This document shows, in pieces, positions 12,755 through 24,587 of a stretch of 64,000 bases of DNA; position 1 is the stretch's first letter; each line of letters begins with the position of its first letter. Location of the stretch: NCBI RefSeq assembly GCF_050624435.1, contig NC_134542.1:10251497-10315496 (forward strand). The letters run 5' to 3'. The notes under the pieces are model-generated. The model saw nothing but the letters and a program-made list of their open reading frames with translations, ran no database searches and was not told the origin of the DNA. A program made the position numbers and the translations under genes. Source of the stretch: Tenrec ecaudatus. Taxonomy: Eukaryota; Chordata; Mammalia; Afrosoricida; Tenrecidae.

Positions 12755-12880
12755 TGTTGTGAATCAGTGAAGGTTTAGAGAGCAGATCATCAAATTTCCA
12801 TTCAAGAACTCATATACATTTTGTTTCATCTCGTTCATTGCAATGACCTCTATGTAAACATCTTCTCTTTAAATTCACAT
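12755..12880 (-). mobile_element. Old L1 3'UTR end fragment
   Basis: The segment 'ttgtgaatcagtgaaggtttagagagcagatcat' aligns by eye with 7505-7540, and the similarity continues for about 110 bp. Both are therefore copies of one old L1 3' end. Confidence 0.5.
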
Positions 12881-13002
12881 AAAATTCTTTGAGGCACTTT
12901 AATCTGCATGGTTTTGAATTTATCGACATAGTAAAAACTAATATTTTTGCCAAGGTGAAGATTTTGTATTCCAGAATCAAATCTGTTTTTCGACTACTCC
13001 CA

Positions 13003-13182
13003 GCACCTACTGCCTTTGAGTTAATTCCAACTCATAATGGCCTTGTAGAACCGCCCCATCAAGTTGCTAAGACCGTGAGTCTTTCTGGGGGTGGATATCC
13101 TCATCTCACTCCTATGGAGCTGTTGGTGGGATTAAAGTACTGACCTTGCAGTTCGCAGCCCATGGTTGACCCCTGTGCTATC
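13003..13182 (-). mobile_element. AfroSINE copy
   Basis: Reverse copy beginning 'ctgcctttgagttaattcca', with the body 'ctgttggtgggattaaagta' (family: gctggtgggttcgaactgc) and a degenerate head complement near 13,170. Confidence 0.75.
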
Positions 13183-13329
13183 ATGTCAATAATCATGCTG
13201 TGAGACTAGAGTCAAAAGGGCACTGACCTTCTTCCAGTCTGGACTATGTTTGGATACAGTGAGGGAAGAGATCTTGAAACCCAACGTGCTGAAATCATTC
13301 ACTGGGAACATCCACTGTAAATAGCTCTT

Positions 13330-13795
13330 TAATCATGAAACACCAAATTATTACTTGGATGACTAAGCTGCACCTCACCCAAACCATTCTTTTCCATGGA
13401 AAATCGGGACAGTGAAAATGGAATACTGAAGAGAATTCACACATCTGAGTTGTGGAGTGAGCAAAGAAGAGATGATCAAATGGATGAACAAAATAGTTTT
13501 GGAAGAAGTACAGCAAACCCTCCTGAGAAGTGAGGATGATGAGACGTCATCCTGCTTACATTGGCACTGTCTTCTCGGGAAAGACCAGTCGCTAGAGAAG
13601 GGCATACTGTTTAGTAAAGTAGAGGGTCAGCAAGGACAGACTCCCGTGGGATAGATTAACATGGTGACTCCAGCAGTGGACTCAAGCTCACCCATGGTTG
13701 TGAGGATAGCACTGGATGGAGCAGGGTTTGCTTCTTTTTACATAAGGTCATCCTGAGTCGAACTGACTTGATGGGGGCAACTGAAAATATTAACA
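13330..13795 (+). mobile_element. RTE 3' fragment
   Basis: Forward RTE 3' portion. It contains a diverged block for 'aagactaaggtgcgcctgacccaagcc' at about 13,360-13,385, 'gagaagggcatactgtttagtaaagtagagggtcag' at 13,594 onward, and a tail 'gagtcgaactgacttgatgg'. Confidence 0.75.
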
Positions 13796-13799
13796 TTCT

Positions 13800-14750
13800 G
13801 TGAAAATTAAGCTGAATATTCCTCGACTCTCCTAATAATAGTTTTAGTAGTCAAGGATTAGTCAGATGATTTATAAAGACGGGCAATGATTTTATATATT
13901 TGAGAAATATTGCAAGAATGAATTGTGGAAAATATCACCTCCCTTCATGGACAAAACCATTGCCAATCCCCATCCCAAATGTGCAAAGATCTTTTCAGCA
14001 CAGCTGATATGACTTTCACTGAGCCCACTATGATTTGTCACTTAGTACTCATTAGGAGAAATGATAGACCTTTGCTAAAGGCCATCTAGGTCTTGACTGG
14101 GCAGGCAGCTTGAGGCCTTGGAAATGACCATCATTAAAGAGCCACTAAGGGATTAAACTCATTCTGTGGCTAGCAGTAATTCTAATTTCCAACTGTGCTA
14201 GCTATGGGTAAGCATTCTTCTTATTATTTTTATAACCCCTAGAATTTTCTAAAATAAAAGTGTAAGATGGACCCCTTTAATCCAAATTCATGTTGGTACA
14301 GAAATGCAGAATTCAATAGATTCAATAAGATGCAGGAAAATATATATTTTTAATATTCATCATTGGAATTAGAAAAGTCATGCATGCTTATTTTAAAAAC
14401 GCAAACAATAATTGGTCAATGAATTAAAAGTATAAAGAAGCGCCTGAATCAACCTCAATCCACTAAAGTTATTATGAACTTGATCCAGGTCCAACCACAT
14501 ATATAATTTCCCACAAATTCAGACCAGAAGATGAGAGGAGTCACCGAATATGATTTAAAGGGCAGGGAATATGATATGAAAGAGCCCACTGCCAGATTCC
14601 TCACCTCCACCCGTAATTTCTTCAGAACTGAGACAATTGCCTCCATGCATCACTATGAAAGACCAGAGAGGCAGCATCAGTTCCTCAACTTTGAAGTTCT
14701 TTGTGACATTCTTATATTACAAGAAAAGACATGTGTTCTGCTTTCATAAA
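13800..14750. other. Unassigned AT-rich sequence
   Basis: No repeat family, RNA or gene was recognised. Confidence 0.4.
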
Positions 14751-14754
14751 ATCA

Positions 14755-14955
14755 AACAAATCTACTGTCATCCAGTAGATTCTGGCTCATAGTAGCCATA
14801 TAAGACCAAAAAAGAATGATCACTTTGGGTTTCCAAGACAGATCTTTATTGGAGTAGAAAGCTTCATTTTCTCTTTTGGAGTGCCCGATGGGTTTGAACA
14901 GCTGACATTGTGGTTGACAGCTCAATGTATAACCCACTATAGCACAAGAGCTCCT
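14755..14955 (-). mobile_element. AfroSINE copy
   Basis: Reverse copy: 'ctactgtcatccagtagatt' at the left and the head complement 'ctcaatgtataacccactat' at the right. Confidence 0.75.
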
Positions 14956-15397
14956 TGCATTAACATTAAAACTCCCCTTAAAGATATGCCCCAGTGAAGC
15001 AACAGATCTTCTATAGTCCACTATCCCACCTCCAACTGGGAAAAACACTGAAGACAAAGACTTGCAATCTCAGAGATTCTGAAGAGCTTTGAGCCTCTCA
15101 TCCAACCTTCCTTTGGCTAGAAAAATCAGTCTCTCCAAAGTTCCTCTTCTTCCCACTAGCAGAACTCCTTAAGTAATTGGCTCAAGAATAGGAGGCAAAA
15201 GCTATTTATAGAGGTATAGCTATAGAAATGTATATATGTAAACATGCTAATTTATAATGAAAGGAATAGAGACAAATGTACAAATATTTATGCTAAATAT
15301 TAAGATACCAGACAGATTTTGGACCTCTACTCAAGGCCTCCCTTAACTTAAGAACACATTGTTCTAATAATCTGGCACTCTTTCATACTCACCTTAC

Positions 15398-16262
15398 CGA
15401 CTGAAGACAAATAGGTGCATAAGCAAATGTGGTGAAGAGAGTGGATGGTGCCCGGCTATCAAAAGATCTAGTGTCTGGGTCTTAAAGGCTTGAAGTTAAA
15501 CAAGCAGCCTTCCAGAAGGGAATCAACAAAGCCCACATGGGAGAAGCACACCAGTCTGTGTGATCATGAGGTGTCAACGGGATAAGGTATCAGTTATCAA
15601 AAGATCCACAACAAACAACTATATTGATGTGAATGAGAAGGTCTGGAGTGGAGAACCAAAACCCTTCTGTAGACAATTGGATATCCCCCCACAGAAGGGT
15701 TATATGGAAGGGATGATTCAACCAAGGTGTAGTATAGCACTGGCGAATCACACATCATTCCTCTAGTTCCTGAATGTTTCCTCCCTCCCACCACCATGAC
15801 CCAATTCTACCTTACAAATCTGGCTAGACCGGAGATGATACATTGGTGCAGATAAGTGCTCTAGACACATGGAATTCAGGACAGATAAACTCATCAGGTA
15901 CAGTAGTGGGAGTAGCGATATCATGAGTTTAGGGAGATGATTGGGGAGAGGGAAGGGAGAAAGGGGCAACCCATCACAAGGTTGGATATATAGCTCCCTC
16001 CCCCACCCCACCCCGCCATGAAGGGGATGAATAACAGAAAGGTGGGTGAAGGGAGACAATGGACAGTGTAAAATGAGAAATAATAATACCAATATATAAT
16101 TGATGAAAAATCCATGAGGGGGGGGGGGAGCTTTTACCAAAGGCTCAAGTAGAAAATATTTGGGGAATGATGATGGCAACATATGTGCAAATATGCTTGG
16201 TACAATTGATGTGTGGAATGGTATAAGAGCTGTAAGAGCCATTAATAAAATGATTTTTTTAA
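15398..16262 (+). mobile_element. L1 3'UTR copy, 5'-truncated
   Basis: Forward L1 3'UTR. It shows the block 'gaagacaaataggtgcataagcaaatgtggtgaag', the 'gatcatgaggtgtcaa' block, the 'caattctaccttacaaatctggctagacc' block, a polypurine tract with an 11-G run (16,118-16,128) and a terminal 'aataaaatgatttttttaag'. ORF2 is absent. Confidence 0.85.
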
Positions 16263-16264
16263 GA

Positions 16265-17135
16265 AAGAGTTATTGGCTCTCTCTTTTCATTTGACACATT
16301 ACATGATGCAGTCTTTTGGAACTATCTGCATAATTAACTTGCAATGTTATTTAACACTTGCCTTGACTATAAGCATAGCATAAACATTTCCCCAGAAAGG
16401 GGGCTTTGCTTGTCTTTTCTAGCTTCGTATCCCTCAGAAAGTTCAAGTCAACATGATGGTAAGTCAGATATGTGGGCTCAGGGGCTCAAAGATTGAAATG
16501 GTATCTGTGCAACACTCTCTCTTGGTAATCACAAGCTGGGCAGTTTTCATAGTCTCTTCATTTCCTCCATCATAAAGTGGAGATACGATAGGACCTTGGA
16601 AACGCGGTGTGGCCACCAGTACTGCTTGCTCCTGCTTATTCTGTAAGGAAATGGGCACAATTGAAGTACAAACTAGTCTGTGACCAGAGCAAGGTGCACT
16701 GGCCAGCAGTGGTAATGGCTGCCACACACCGGGGGCATTTTCCCATTTGCCAGGAGGAAGGGCAAGAAAGCTGTACTTGAACCATGAGGATCTAAACATC
16801 CTCAGGCCATTGGCCCCTTTTTACTGCACGACAAACAAGCCTTTCCCAAGGGAAGACAGCATCCAAGGATTTGACCTTCCAAACTCTTCAAGGGGGAGAA
16901 TGTATTATGCCACTTCAACAAAGATGTTGTCTGAAGTCACAGGGAGGTTGATAAGGAAAGTTCTCGCTGTTTGCATAAACATGGTTCTCTGGAACCATGC
17001 CCAGTCCACCTGAAAAGTTGTGCTATTTTATTTTATTGTGTAAATGGGCGGTCAAAGCACCAGAGACACGAACACAGGCTGAACCCTTCCAGAAAACAAA
17101 GACAGTAAATGTCATAAACAAAATATCAGCTCCTC
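16265..17135. other. Unassigned intergenic sequence
   Basis: Nothing is recognised beyond short frames without similarity (16,464-16,799 reverse; 16,747-17,013 forward). Confidence 0.4.
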
Positions 17136-17137
17136 TC

Positions 17138-17345
17138 CTAGTTTCCCTGGTGGTAAAGTGGATTGCCTTGGGCTGCTAACCCCAAGGTTAGCTGTTTGAA
17201 ACCTGCAGCCACGCTCCAGAAAAAGGTAAAGCTTTCTAGTCCCATAAAGATTCACAGCCTTGGAACCCATAGGGGCAGTTCTACTCTGTCCTGTAGGGTT
17301 GTTAGGAGTCGGAATAGAACCAAGGGCAGTAATTTTTTTTAAATT
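17138..17345 (+). mobile_element. AfroSINE copy, well preserved
   Basis: Forward copy with the head 'ccctggtggtaaagtggatt', then 'gggctgctaacc', and the tail 'taggagtcggaatagaacc'. A short A/T-rich end follows. Confidence 0.85.
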
Positions 17346-17361
17346 TTATCCCAGAAATCCA

Positions 17362-17550
17362 GCTTGTATAGTGGGTCACCATGGGGTTGCTGGCCACAAG
17401 GTTAATAGTTCAACCTTCCAGTTGTCCTTGGGAGAACAAGGAGGCTGTATGTTCCCACGAAAATGTGCAACCTCAGAAACCCTATGGGCATTTCTACTCT
17501 TTTTGAGAGTCAGTATGAGTAGAAATCAACTCCGTGGCTGTGGACACCCT
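17362..17550 (+). mobile_element. AfroSINE copy
   Basis: Second forward copy about 15 bp after the previous one, making a head-to-tail pair. It contains 'ggccacaaggttaatagttc' and 'gagtagaaatcaactccgtgg'. Confidence 0.75.
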
Positions 17551-19030
17551 AATTTTCTACTACTGAATTTTTATAATTCAACATGACTACATTATAAGGG
17601 ACCCTCAGATGGAAATATAAATAGATAAATAAATAAGACTTAGTGAATGAGTTTTGATCAAAGGCACAAGGATGTGGTGTGCCAGGCCCTCTGCTTTCTC
17701 TGTGTGTCTCATTCGTCTTCTCTCAGTCCTTCCTCCTTCATTATCCTTTCCCTCCCCCCTCTTCCCCTCCCTCCCTCCCCTGGAACAGACAGTGAGGGAT
17801 GAAAGAAAGCAGAGCTGCCTGAAGCCTGATACACAGGTGAGAACTTTCTAAATAAAGCAAGTGGCTAAAAAGAGCTCCTGACAGCTCCCGACACAAGTTT
17901 AACCTGCTTCCCAATTTCTCTCAGCACTGTTACGAATATGTCTTTCCCAAGAGAAAGCTTCGTTTACTGTGTGTTGACTGGAACCTGGAACCAGCCTGGG
18001 AAAAATAATGGAATAAGTTCAGGCATAAAAGCAGCGAGCGCTCCTTTTGTCCCAGCACCATGAATCCCCCTTTCATGAACAGTTGCTACCCACAGGCAGC
18101 ACTCATCTGTTTTCTAGCCAAAGCCTACTCCCAAATTCAACTGCCGAAATGTAATTGAAAAAGCAGAGCCTTCATTTCATTCTGAATTTGAAATATGTGC
18201 TCCAGAAACAGCTACGAACCTGCTCCATAGTAGGTGAAGCCATAAATAGACTCGAGCCCCAGGCCACAGAATCCATTCTGAGTCATAGCACTCTCTCTAG
18301 GACAGAGCAGGACTGTGCTCCAAGATGGAAATCTGTATAGCAGCCGACTGCCACATCTTTCTCCTGTGAGCTATACAAATGGGTTCACATCCCTAATCTT
18401 TGGGTTCACAGGGTGGGCACTATGCTGGGGAGTCACCTGAGCTACTTTAAGTATCCCGTGTAAAATCCCCAGGTTAATATTGTTGACTTTCAAATCAGGA
18501 GCTTATGGGAATGTCAGCACACTACTGTGTTGTTTTGTTTTGTGTTTGCATTTTTTGCCATATATTTGAATTATTCATCAGTAGAAAATACTGAGGTTCA
18601 TTTTTCAGTGTGAACACAAAAGAAAGAGGGAGAGAGAAAGGAAAATAAATTCCATAAGCCACTAAATTTACATCTTTATGTACAACTTGGGCTATTAAGG
18701 GCTTCTTGAATTAGAAAAAGAAAACGACAATTTAAACCTGATTCTTTTATTGACGATTTCCAGAGAAAACAAGAAATTCCTGGGCAGGCTATTGGTGTAA
18801 ACAGACTCACAGAGGAAATTAATTCCTTGTAACAAAAATGAGGTCAGACAAGTCTTAGAAACCACAACACAGTGTTTCAAGTCTCTGTGGATGAAAGAAA
18901 ACTAAACCAACATAGCACCTGAATCCTGTTGTTTGTGGTTAGCCCCAGTTATTCTGTCTCTGGTTATTTCTTATGACTTTGGTATCCATAGAATTATTGC
19001 AGAACTACTTGAGAGTTCATACATTTTTGA
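17551..19030. other. Unassigned intergenic sequence
   Basis: No family was recognised. A CT-rich stretch runs through 17,735-17,780. There is no supported gene. Confidence 0.4.
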
Positions 19031-19464
19031 GAGTTCATACATATGAATAAGAAGCGTACAATCTACAATCAACTTAAGAGCATTTCCTTCACTCTTATAC
19101 CCACCGTCACCAGTTCCCACCTTCCCTCAACCTTCCCTGCCATACCTCCCAGGAAACCCTCAGTGCAGTTCCCATCTATAACTCTACCCACCTGGGTTTC
19201 ATATACAGAAAAACATAGAAAACAAACTACAGGAAAAAACAAACAAACAAAAACACGGTACTCGGAATGATAGCATGTCTATTCACATCCCGGGTCTGTG
19301 GCTGGAGGGGGTTCACTGCAGGCTTAATCCATGTGTGGACCCTGAAAATGGATTTGGGGCTCTCAGGGTCATCTGTAGCCTTCTGAAAACTTGGTGTTCA
19401 CAATTTCAGCTCTGATGCAATTCCCTCCTTTGAGTTTGGATTGTAAAATTCACAATCCTTGGAT

Positions 19465-19755
19465 CACACAGGCTGGTGAGCTTCTTCCATGTGGGCACAG
19501 TTGACACCTCACTCAGGTGGATGCTTGTTCAAAGACAAGTTTTTAAGACCTACGATGGGAAGGGGAACAGATCACTGTGATGGACACATAACCACACAGC
19601 CCCCTCCAGTGGGCCAAACAACCGAAATCACAGAAAGGAGACAGTGGTTCGGTGTAAGATATGAGAATAATAATAAGTTATCAAGTCATGAGGGTGGGGT
19701 GGGGAGGGAGGGAAAAAGAGGAGCTGATACCAAGGGCTCCATAGAAAGTCAATGT
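19465..19755. mobile_element. L1 3'UTR fragments, reverse then forward
   Basis: Positions 19,465-19,550 match the reverse-strand L1 3'UTR block ('acacaggctggtgagcttcttccatgtgggc' type). Positions 19,560-19,755 match the forward block with the polypurine tract and 'gaggagctgataccaagggctc'. The reverse-then-forward order suggests another twin-primed copy, but no target duplication was found and the 3' end appears cut off. Confidence 0.55.
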
Positions 19756-20171
19756 CTTTGATCAGTGCTTCACCCTGCCTCTTCCACTCTCTGTGAGGTG
19801 ATCCTGATGCCGTTGTCTTCTTTGGGGCCAGTCTAGAGAGAGCTTTTAAATGCGAAGCATCTCACACTTGTGTGGGGACACATTCGGCATCTTTGCCACC
19901 AGCAGAGCCCATGTCATTTATGCTAACATCCAAGAAAGGTGTGCTGAGGACTAAGGAAGAATGGTTTATTATTATACCCTCTGCCAACCTGTGGCAGCCT
20001 TGCCTCCAAGTATGACTTGGTTCAGGGATCCCTTGCATCATAGTGCTTAGGGCTCTTGAGGAACATAGATTCTTCGACACAGCTCCCGGTTTGGGAACCC
20101 CTCTCCACGACGGCTGCCTTCCTAACCTGCCCAGGGAGATGCTCAGTGTAACTTCTGAAAGAGGGAGACAA

Positions 20172-20350
20172 TCATTAAGGCTGCTAAACACAAGGTCAGC
20201 AGTTCAAAACCATCAGTGTCTCTAAGGAAGAAAGGGGAAGCTTTCGGCTCCCATAAACAGTGACAATCTCAGAAACCTGCAGGGGAAGCTCTACCCTGCC
20301 CTATAGGGTCTCCAAAAGGACTCGATGGCAGTGAGGTTTGGTTTAGTTTG
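20172..20350 (+). mobile_element. AfroSINE copy lacking the extreme head
   Basis: Forward copy from 'ggctgctaaacacaaggtcagcagttcaaaacc' to 'gactcgatggcagtgaggtttggttt'. The tail is the best-preserved RTE-like end among the SINEs here. Confidence 0.85.
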
Positions 20351-20717
20351 TGTCTAGGGAGTTGCTTCTTAGGAAGATGACTAACACAATCGCTCGGTGA
20401 ATTTCTGGTATCTTATTTCTCATTGAAGGTGACTGTGTGGAATGTTTGTTTTTATCTGACTCGTTTTATGGTGGGTGCATTTAAAGTGAAGGTGTTTGTA
20501 ACATAGAGGGAAGAGAGGGAGAGCAGTGTGTCAGAGGTGAGTGCTGAGGAGAGGATGATTGATGCAGACTGTGTTTTATTGATGCTGGGTGGAATCTTCT
20601 CCCTTCCTATCATTTGACTTTGACGATAAAACTAGAGATATCATGTGGTGAAATTGACACTGTACCTATTCATTCATTCATTCAGTAAATGTTTTTTGAG
20701 TACTCATTATGAATCAG

Positions 20718-20915
20718 GAGTCCCTGGATGGTACAAATGGTAGTGTGCTCCTCTGCTGAGCGAAAGTTGGAGGTCCGGGTCTGCTCAGAGTACCTTAGAG
20801 TAAAGGGCTGGTGACCGACTTTCAAGAAAAGTAGCCTTCAGAAACCATATGAATCACATCTCTGGTCTGTGTATTAGAACAGAACAAATCAACTCAATTG
20901 CACTTGGACTGATTT
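20718..20915 (+). mobile_element. AfroSINE copy
   Basis: Forward copy with the head 'caggagtccctggatggtac' and a diverged tail 'caactcaattgcacttgg'. A (ATTC)n-type short repeat lies just upstream at about 20,669-20,685. Confidence 0.7.
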
Positions 20916-20949
20916 CATCCTGAGCCAAGCACTATTCTGAGCACTGTCG

Positions 20950-21165
20950 TTGTTATTAGATACCATGTAGTCAGTTCGGACCCATAGTGACCTTACACAC
21001 AACAGAACAAAACACTGCCCGGTCCTGTACCACCCTCGCTATGGTTCCTGTGCCTGAGCCCACTGATACAGCCACCATGTCGACCCAACTCTACTTACCC
21101 ACCCTCCTCCTTTGCTTTACCAAACACTGCATCAATTCATCATTTCAAGGATCTTCCTCTTTTTA
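20950..21165 (-). mobile_element. RTE 3' end, reverse
   Basis: It starts with the 3' tail complement 'gttgttattagataccatgt', then 'aacactgcccggtcctgtac' and 'gccaccatgtcgacccaact'. It is truncated at about 21,165. Confidence 0.8.
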
Positions 21166-21169
21166 AACA

Positions 21170-22695
21170 TCCCATCAGAGAAGGAAATAACGAACAATAT
21201 GAGACTAAGGGAAATATTCTTCTCTAAATGGAGCACAGCGATGCCTGGAGATGACTGAAGGTTGGCGAGGAAATGTTACATGGGGGCCGTCAGGGTGATT
21301 CACAGAGTAAACAAGATGTGAACAAAAACCAAGGAACCGGTTCCAGCCTGACATCACCCAGTCCTGTAAGAGGCCAGGCTATACCCCCGTGGCAACATTT
21401 GTGGGTTTGGGTTTGATTTTGCTTGGTCTTGACCACATCCTGGTAGGATGTGCTGAGGCAGTGGGTCCAACCCAGTCCTGAGCCTTGCATAGCGTGATCT
21501 GAGTCTGTGTCTAGAGCCGGTCAACGCAAGGCTGAGGCTTACTGCTCAGTCCACCTGGCCATGCAGGGTACCATTCACACACCACAGCCTTGCTCTACCA
21601 TCCACTTCAGCACAGGTTGTGATGCCAGCTAATAAGGACCAGGATGCCCATTCATATTTTAGCCAAATACAGAGACCAGGCTGATGTGAGAAATTCTAGG
21701 CTTATTCCTGCAAGCCATTGACAGGAGGAAACAGTAGAGGTTTGAAAGATCACCAAACTGCTTCCAAATTTCAGTGAAAAACTGAGCAAGTTATAAACTC
21801 AATGTGGCAAGGTCCACATTGTGGCAAGGTCCAGGGAAGGTTCAACAGGTTTGTAACAATGCACAAAATGTGTCAGCAATGGGACAAAGGCCTGGTTCCC
21901 AAAAGGAGGAAGCCCCGTGTCACTCCCACAAGGTCTCAGGCGCAGGTGCTTATCTCACTGGCCTTGCTGACCCAGAAGGCTTTGTTTATCCAGATGTCCT
22001 GAATTACAACATTCTTAAGTTTAAAGGGGGGGTTTACTGCAAAGGGGCACAGGGTGGAGGGCTATTACTTTTTTGGTTTTCCTGCAAACCAAGTCTTAAA
22101 CACACAAGCTTTCAAAGCATGTCATCTTTCCAGAATTTGAGGACCAGCGGGCTAACTCCACTACCCATTGCATCAGTTCCAGAGTTCCCGCACTGCGGAT
22201 GGAGGCTGGCAGTGGGTAGCTGAGCAGTACACGCAGTACATCTCAAGGGATGCCGTGCCTGCCACAGGGGATGGCCTTTCTCCTAGTGACCCAGCCATGG
22301 ACACCCATCCCCTGCATTAGTATATTATGGGTCAGTTATTCAATAACCTTTAGCTCTCCTTTCATTATTATGTTCTGATGGGGTTGATTATATTTTCTCA
22401 TGAGTGATGAATACTTTCCCAGGAACAAATTATATCCCTAATGTATCTCTGATTATAAGATAATGCATAATGGATTCACGTAATCCAGTTTGCCAGAGAT
22501 TCAAAATAATTAACATTTTGTCAATATAGACTGCACTCCATCAAGGAAGGGCATTTGTAACATACAGTAAGCCCCTTGATCTCATATATTTTTATTCAAA
22601 TTGCTTAGGAACGATGACTGTGATTCTTCACATGAAAGACTACAGAATTCAGAAAAGGTACTAAATGTACATCAAGGTACATATATAGACATGCA
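21170..22695. other. Unassigned; contains a short direct repeat at 21,802-21,835
   Basis: A 139-codon frame at 21,804-22,223 has no recognisable domain. It begins in a short tandem duplication ('tggcaaggtccacattg' then 'tggcaaggtccaggg'). The segment about 21,690-22,310 has the look of an old LTR or other repeat but could not be assigned. Confidence 0.35.
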
Positions 22696-22699
22696 TGTA

Positions 22700-22890
22700 C
22701 CCACACCCTGCCATTGAGTCAACTCTGATTCATAATGACTGTATAGGACAGAGCAGAAGTCTTCCTTAGGGGTTCAGAGACTGTCAGACTTTATGGAACA
22801 AACAGTCTCATCTTTCTCCTGGTAGTTTTGAACCATTGGCCTTGTGGTTAACAGCCTAATGCTTAAGTGCACCACCAAGACTCCTTTATA
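22700..22890 (-). mobile_element. AfroSINE copy
   Basis: Reverse copy from 'ccctgccattgagtcaactc' to the head complement 'gcttaagtgcaccaccaagactcc'. Confidence 0.8.
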
Positions 22891-23269
22891 TAAGCAGAGA
22901 CAGAGACGAGTCCTCAAAGACTACCTGAAAGATTGGCAATTGGATTCCAATGAGGGCAGCTTGGCAGAAAGATTTCATCATCAGCTTGATGAAGGTCACA
23001 ACCTTGAAAACTCTATGAGACATGGTTCTAATCTAACCCACGCAGAGTTAATACCATTTACAATCACCTCAAAAATGTACAAAAGATGCTCAAGAACTGA
23101 ACCAAAACATGTTGAGACATTAGAGAACCTAAATGCTTGGGGAAATATATTGTGTCTATGGATCAGAATATTTGGTACTGATAATATATACACTTTATAG
23201 GGATCTGGAGACTTGAGGTAATCACAACCATTTGGTGGTCATTAATAGGGAAATTCTGAGACTTCAAGG

Positions 23270-24310
23270 GAAATGCAATAGAACAAGAATAACCAACACA
23301 ACTCCAAAAATGTAGAAAGAACAAATTGAAGGGCTACCAGAATATAATGGTTAAAATTAGTCATCAAAATTTGAAACCTCTTATAAAGTGACAATAATAA
23401 AATGTGGCCTTGTGTAAAGATAAAGCGATAGATAATTGGATCCTGATCGATAATTCAGAAACAAATCTACACAAATATGGTCTATTGATTTTTTTATTTT
23501 AATAAATCATTTCATTCGGGGGGCTCTTACAGCTCTTCTAATAATCCATACATCAGTTATATCGAGCACATTTGCAATTTTCCATCATTGTCTATTGATT
23601 TTTAACAAACATGGCAACACAATTCAATGGGGTATAATTTACTCTTATCACTAACTGATGTTGGAATAAGGGATTACCCTCCTACATATGACACTAGCAA
23701 CACCAGGGGAGAAAGCCCTGGCACTCTAGTGCCATAAGGTTATAGCCAAAGGAAAACCCAACAATGTGCATTTCAGATTCGATTCCAAAGCAGTATGTTT
23801 GGATTTTATGTTTTTACACACACTCCTTACAGAAAGTTAATGAATCATAGATCTAAATACTAATGATAAAATTATAAAACTTCTAGGAGACAAGATAGAT
23901 GAAAATCGTAGTGATTTTAGGCTTGATAACAATTTGATAACAGGACACAAAATGCACTAATGACAGTTATGGAAATTTAAAATTTTTCTTCGAAATACAA
24001 TGCCAAGAAATGACTAGCAAAGAAGGGTACCAAATGCCAACGGAAAGTGTTCTAGAACATGCACACTGATCGCTCATAGCAGGAGGGATAAGGGCTTCGG
24101 GGGAGAGGATACAGGAGATGGAGTGGTCAGAGGGATTGCAAAAAGACACAAGAGATTTTCAGGGTGATGAATGTCTTCTCTGAATTGTAATCATGGTTTC
24201 ATGGGTGTATAAATGCATATAACATGGATCTCACCATACACTTTAAATTTGTGCGATATACTATATTTTATTTGTAGTTCAATAATGTCATTTTTTTAAT
24301 CATCCCACTT
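23270..24310 (+). mobile_element. Older L1: ORF2 remnant and 3'UTR
   Basis: Forward sequence. The block 'acaaatatggtctattgatt ... aacaaacatggcaacacaattcaatgg' is a diverged L1 ORF2 segment. The end ('tttcatgggtgtataaatgc ... ttaaatttgtgcgatatact') resembles older mammalian L1M 3'UTRs. It carries many frame breaks and no usable frame. A young 97-bp L1 fragment sits inside it. Confidence 0.55.
23494..23590 (-). mobile_element. Ultra-short (97 bp) 5'-truncated L1 insertion with target duplication
   Basis: Only the last 90 or so bases of the young L1 3' end plus the A-tail are present, in reverse orientation. They are flanked by tctattgattttt at 23,481-23,493 and 23,591-23,603. The older L1 ORF2 continues on both sides, which confirms a clean insertion. 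Confidence 0.85.
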
Positions 24311-24585
24311 GTAAACAATAAAATAAATAGTACATTGGAAGACATATATTCTTTTGCTAAGGTTGTCCTCCTCAGTCAGCAACTCCTTCCACTGAAGGTT
24401 CTTGTTGGGCAAAGCTCTTCATGAAAACAACACCCCCAAAACGCAGGTGTTCACCTCTGCCAATCAACGCTCTAAGAACTCTACATAAGAAAGATGCTTA
24501 GTAACACCACACAGCTGATTGTAAATGTGTGTGTGCTGTAGTATTTGGTTTCCTTGATTTTTGCTTTCTAATTTTGACCAATTAC
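24310..24585. other. Unassigned AT-rich sequence
   Basis: Nothing was recognised between the old L1 and the next RTE. Confidence 0.4.
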
Positions 24586-24587
24586 AA

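Noticed and set aside
21804..22223. 139-codon forward frame
   Set aside because: No domain or recognisable similarity. It begins inside a short tandem duplication, and there are no splice or promoter signs.
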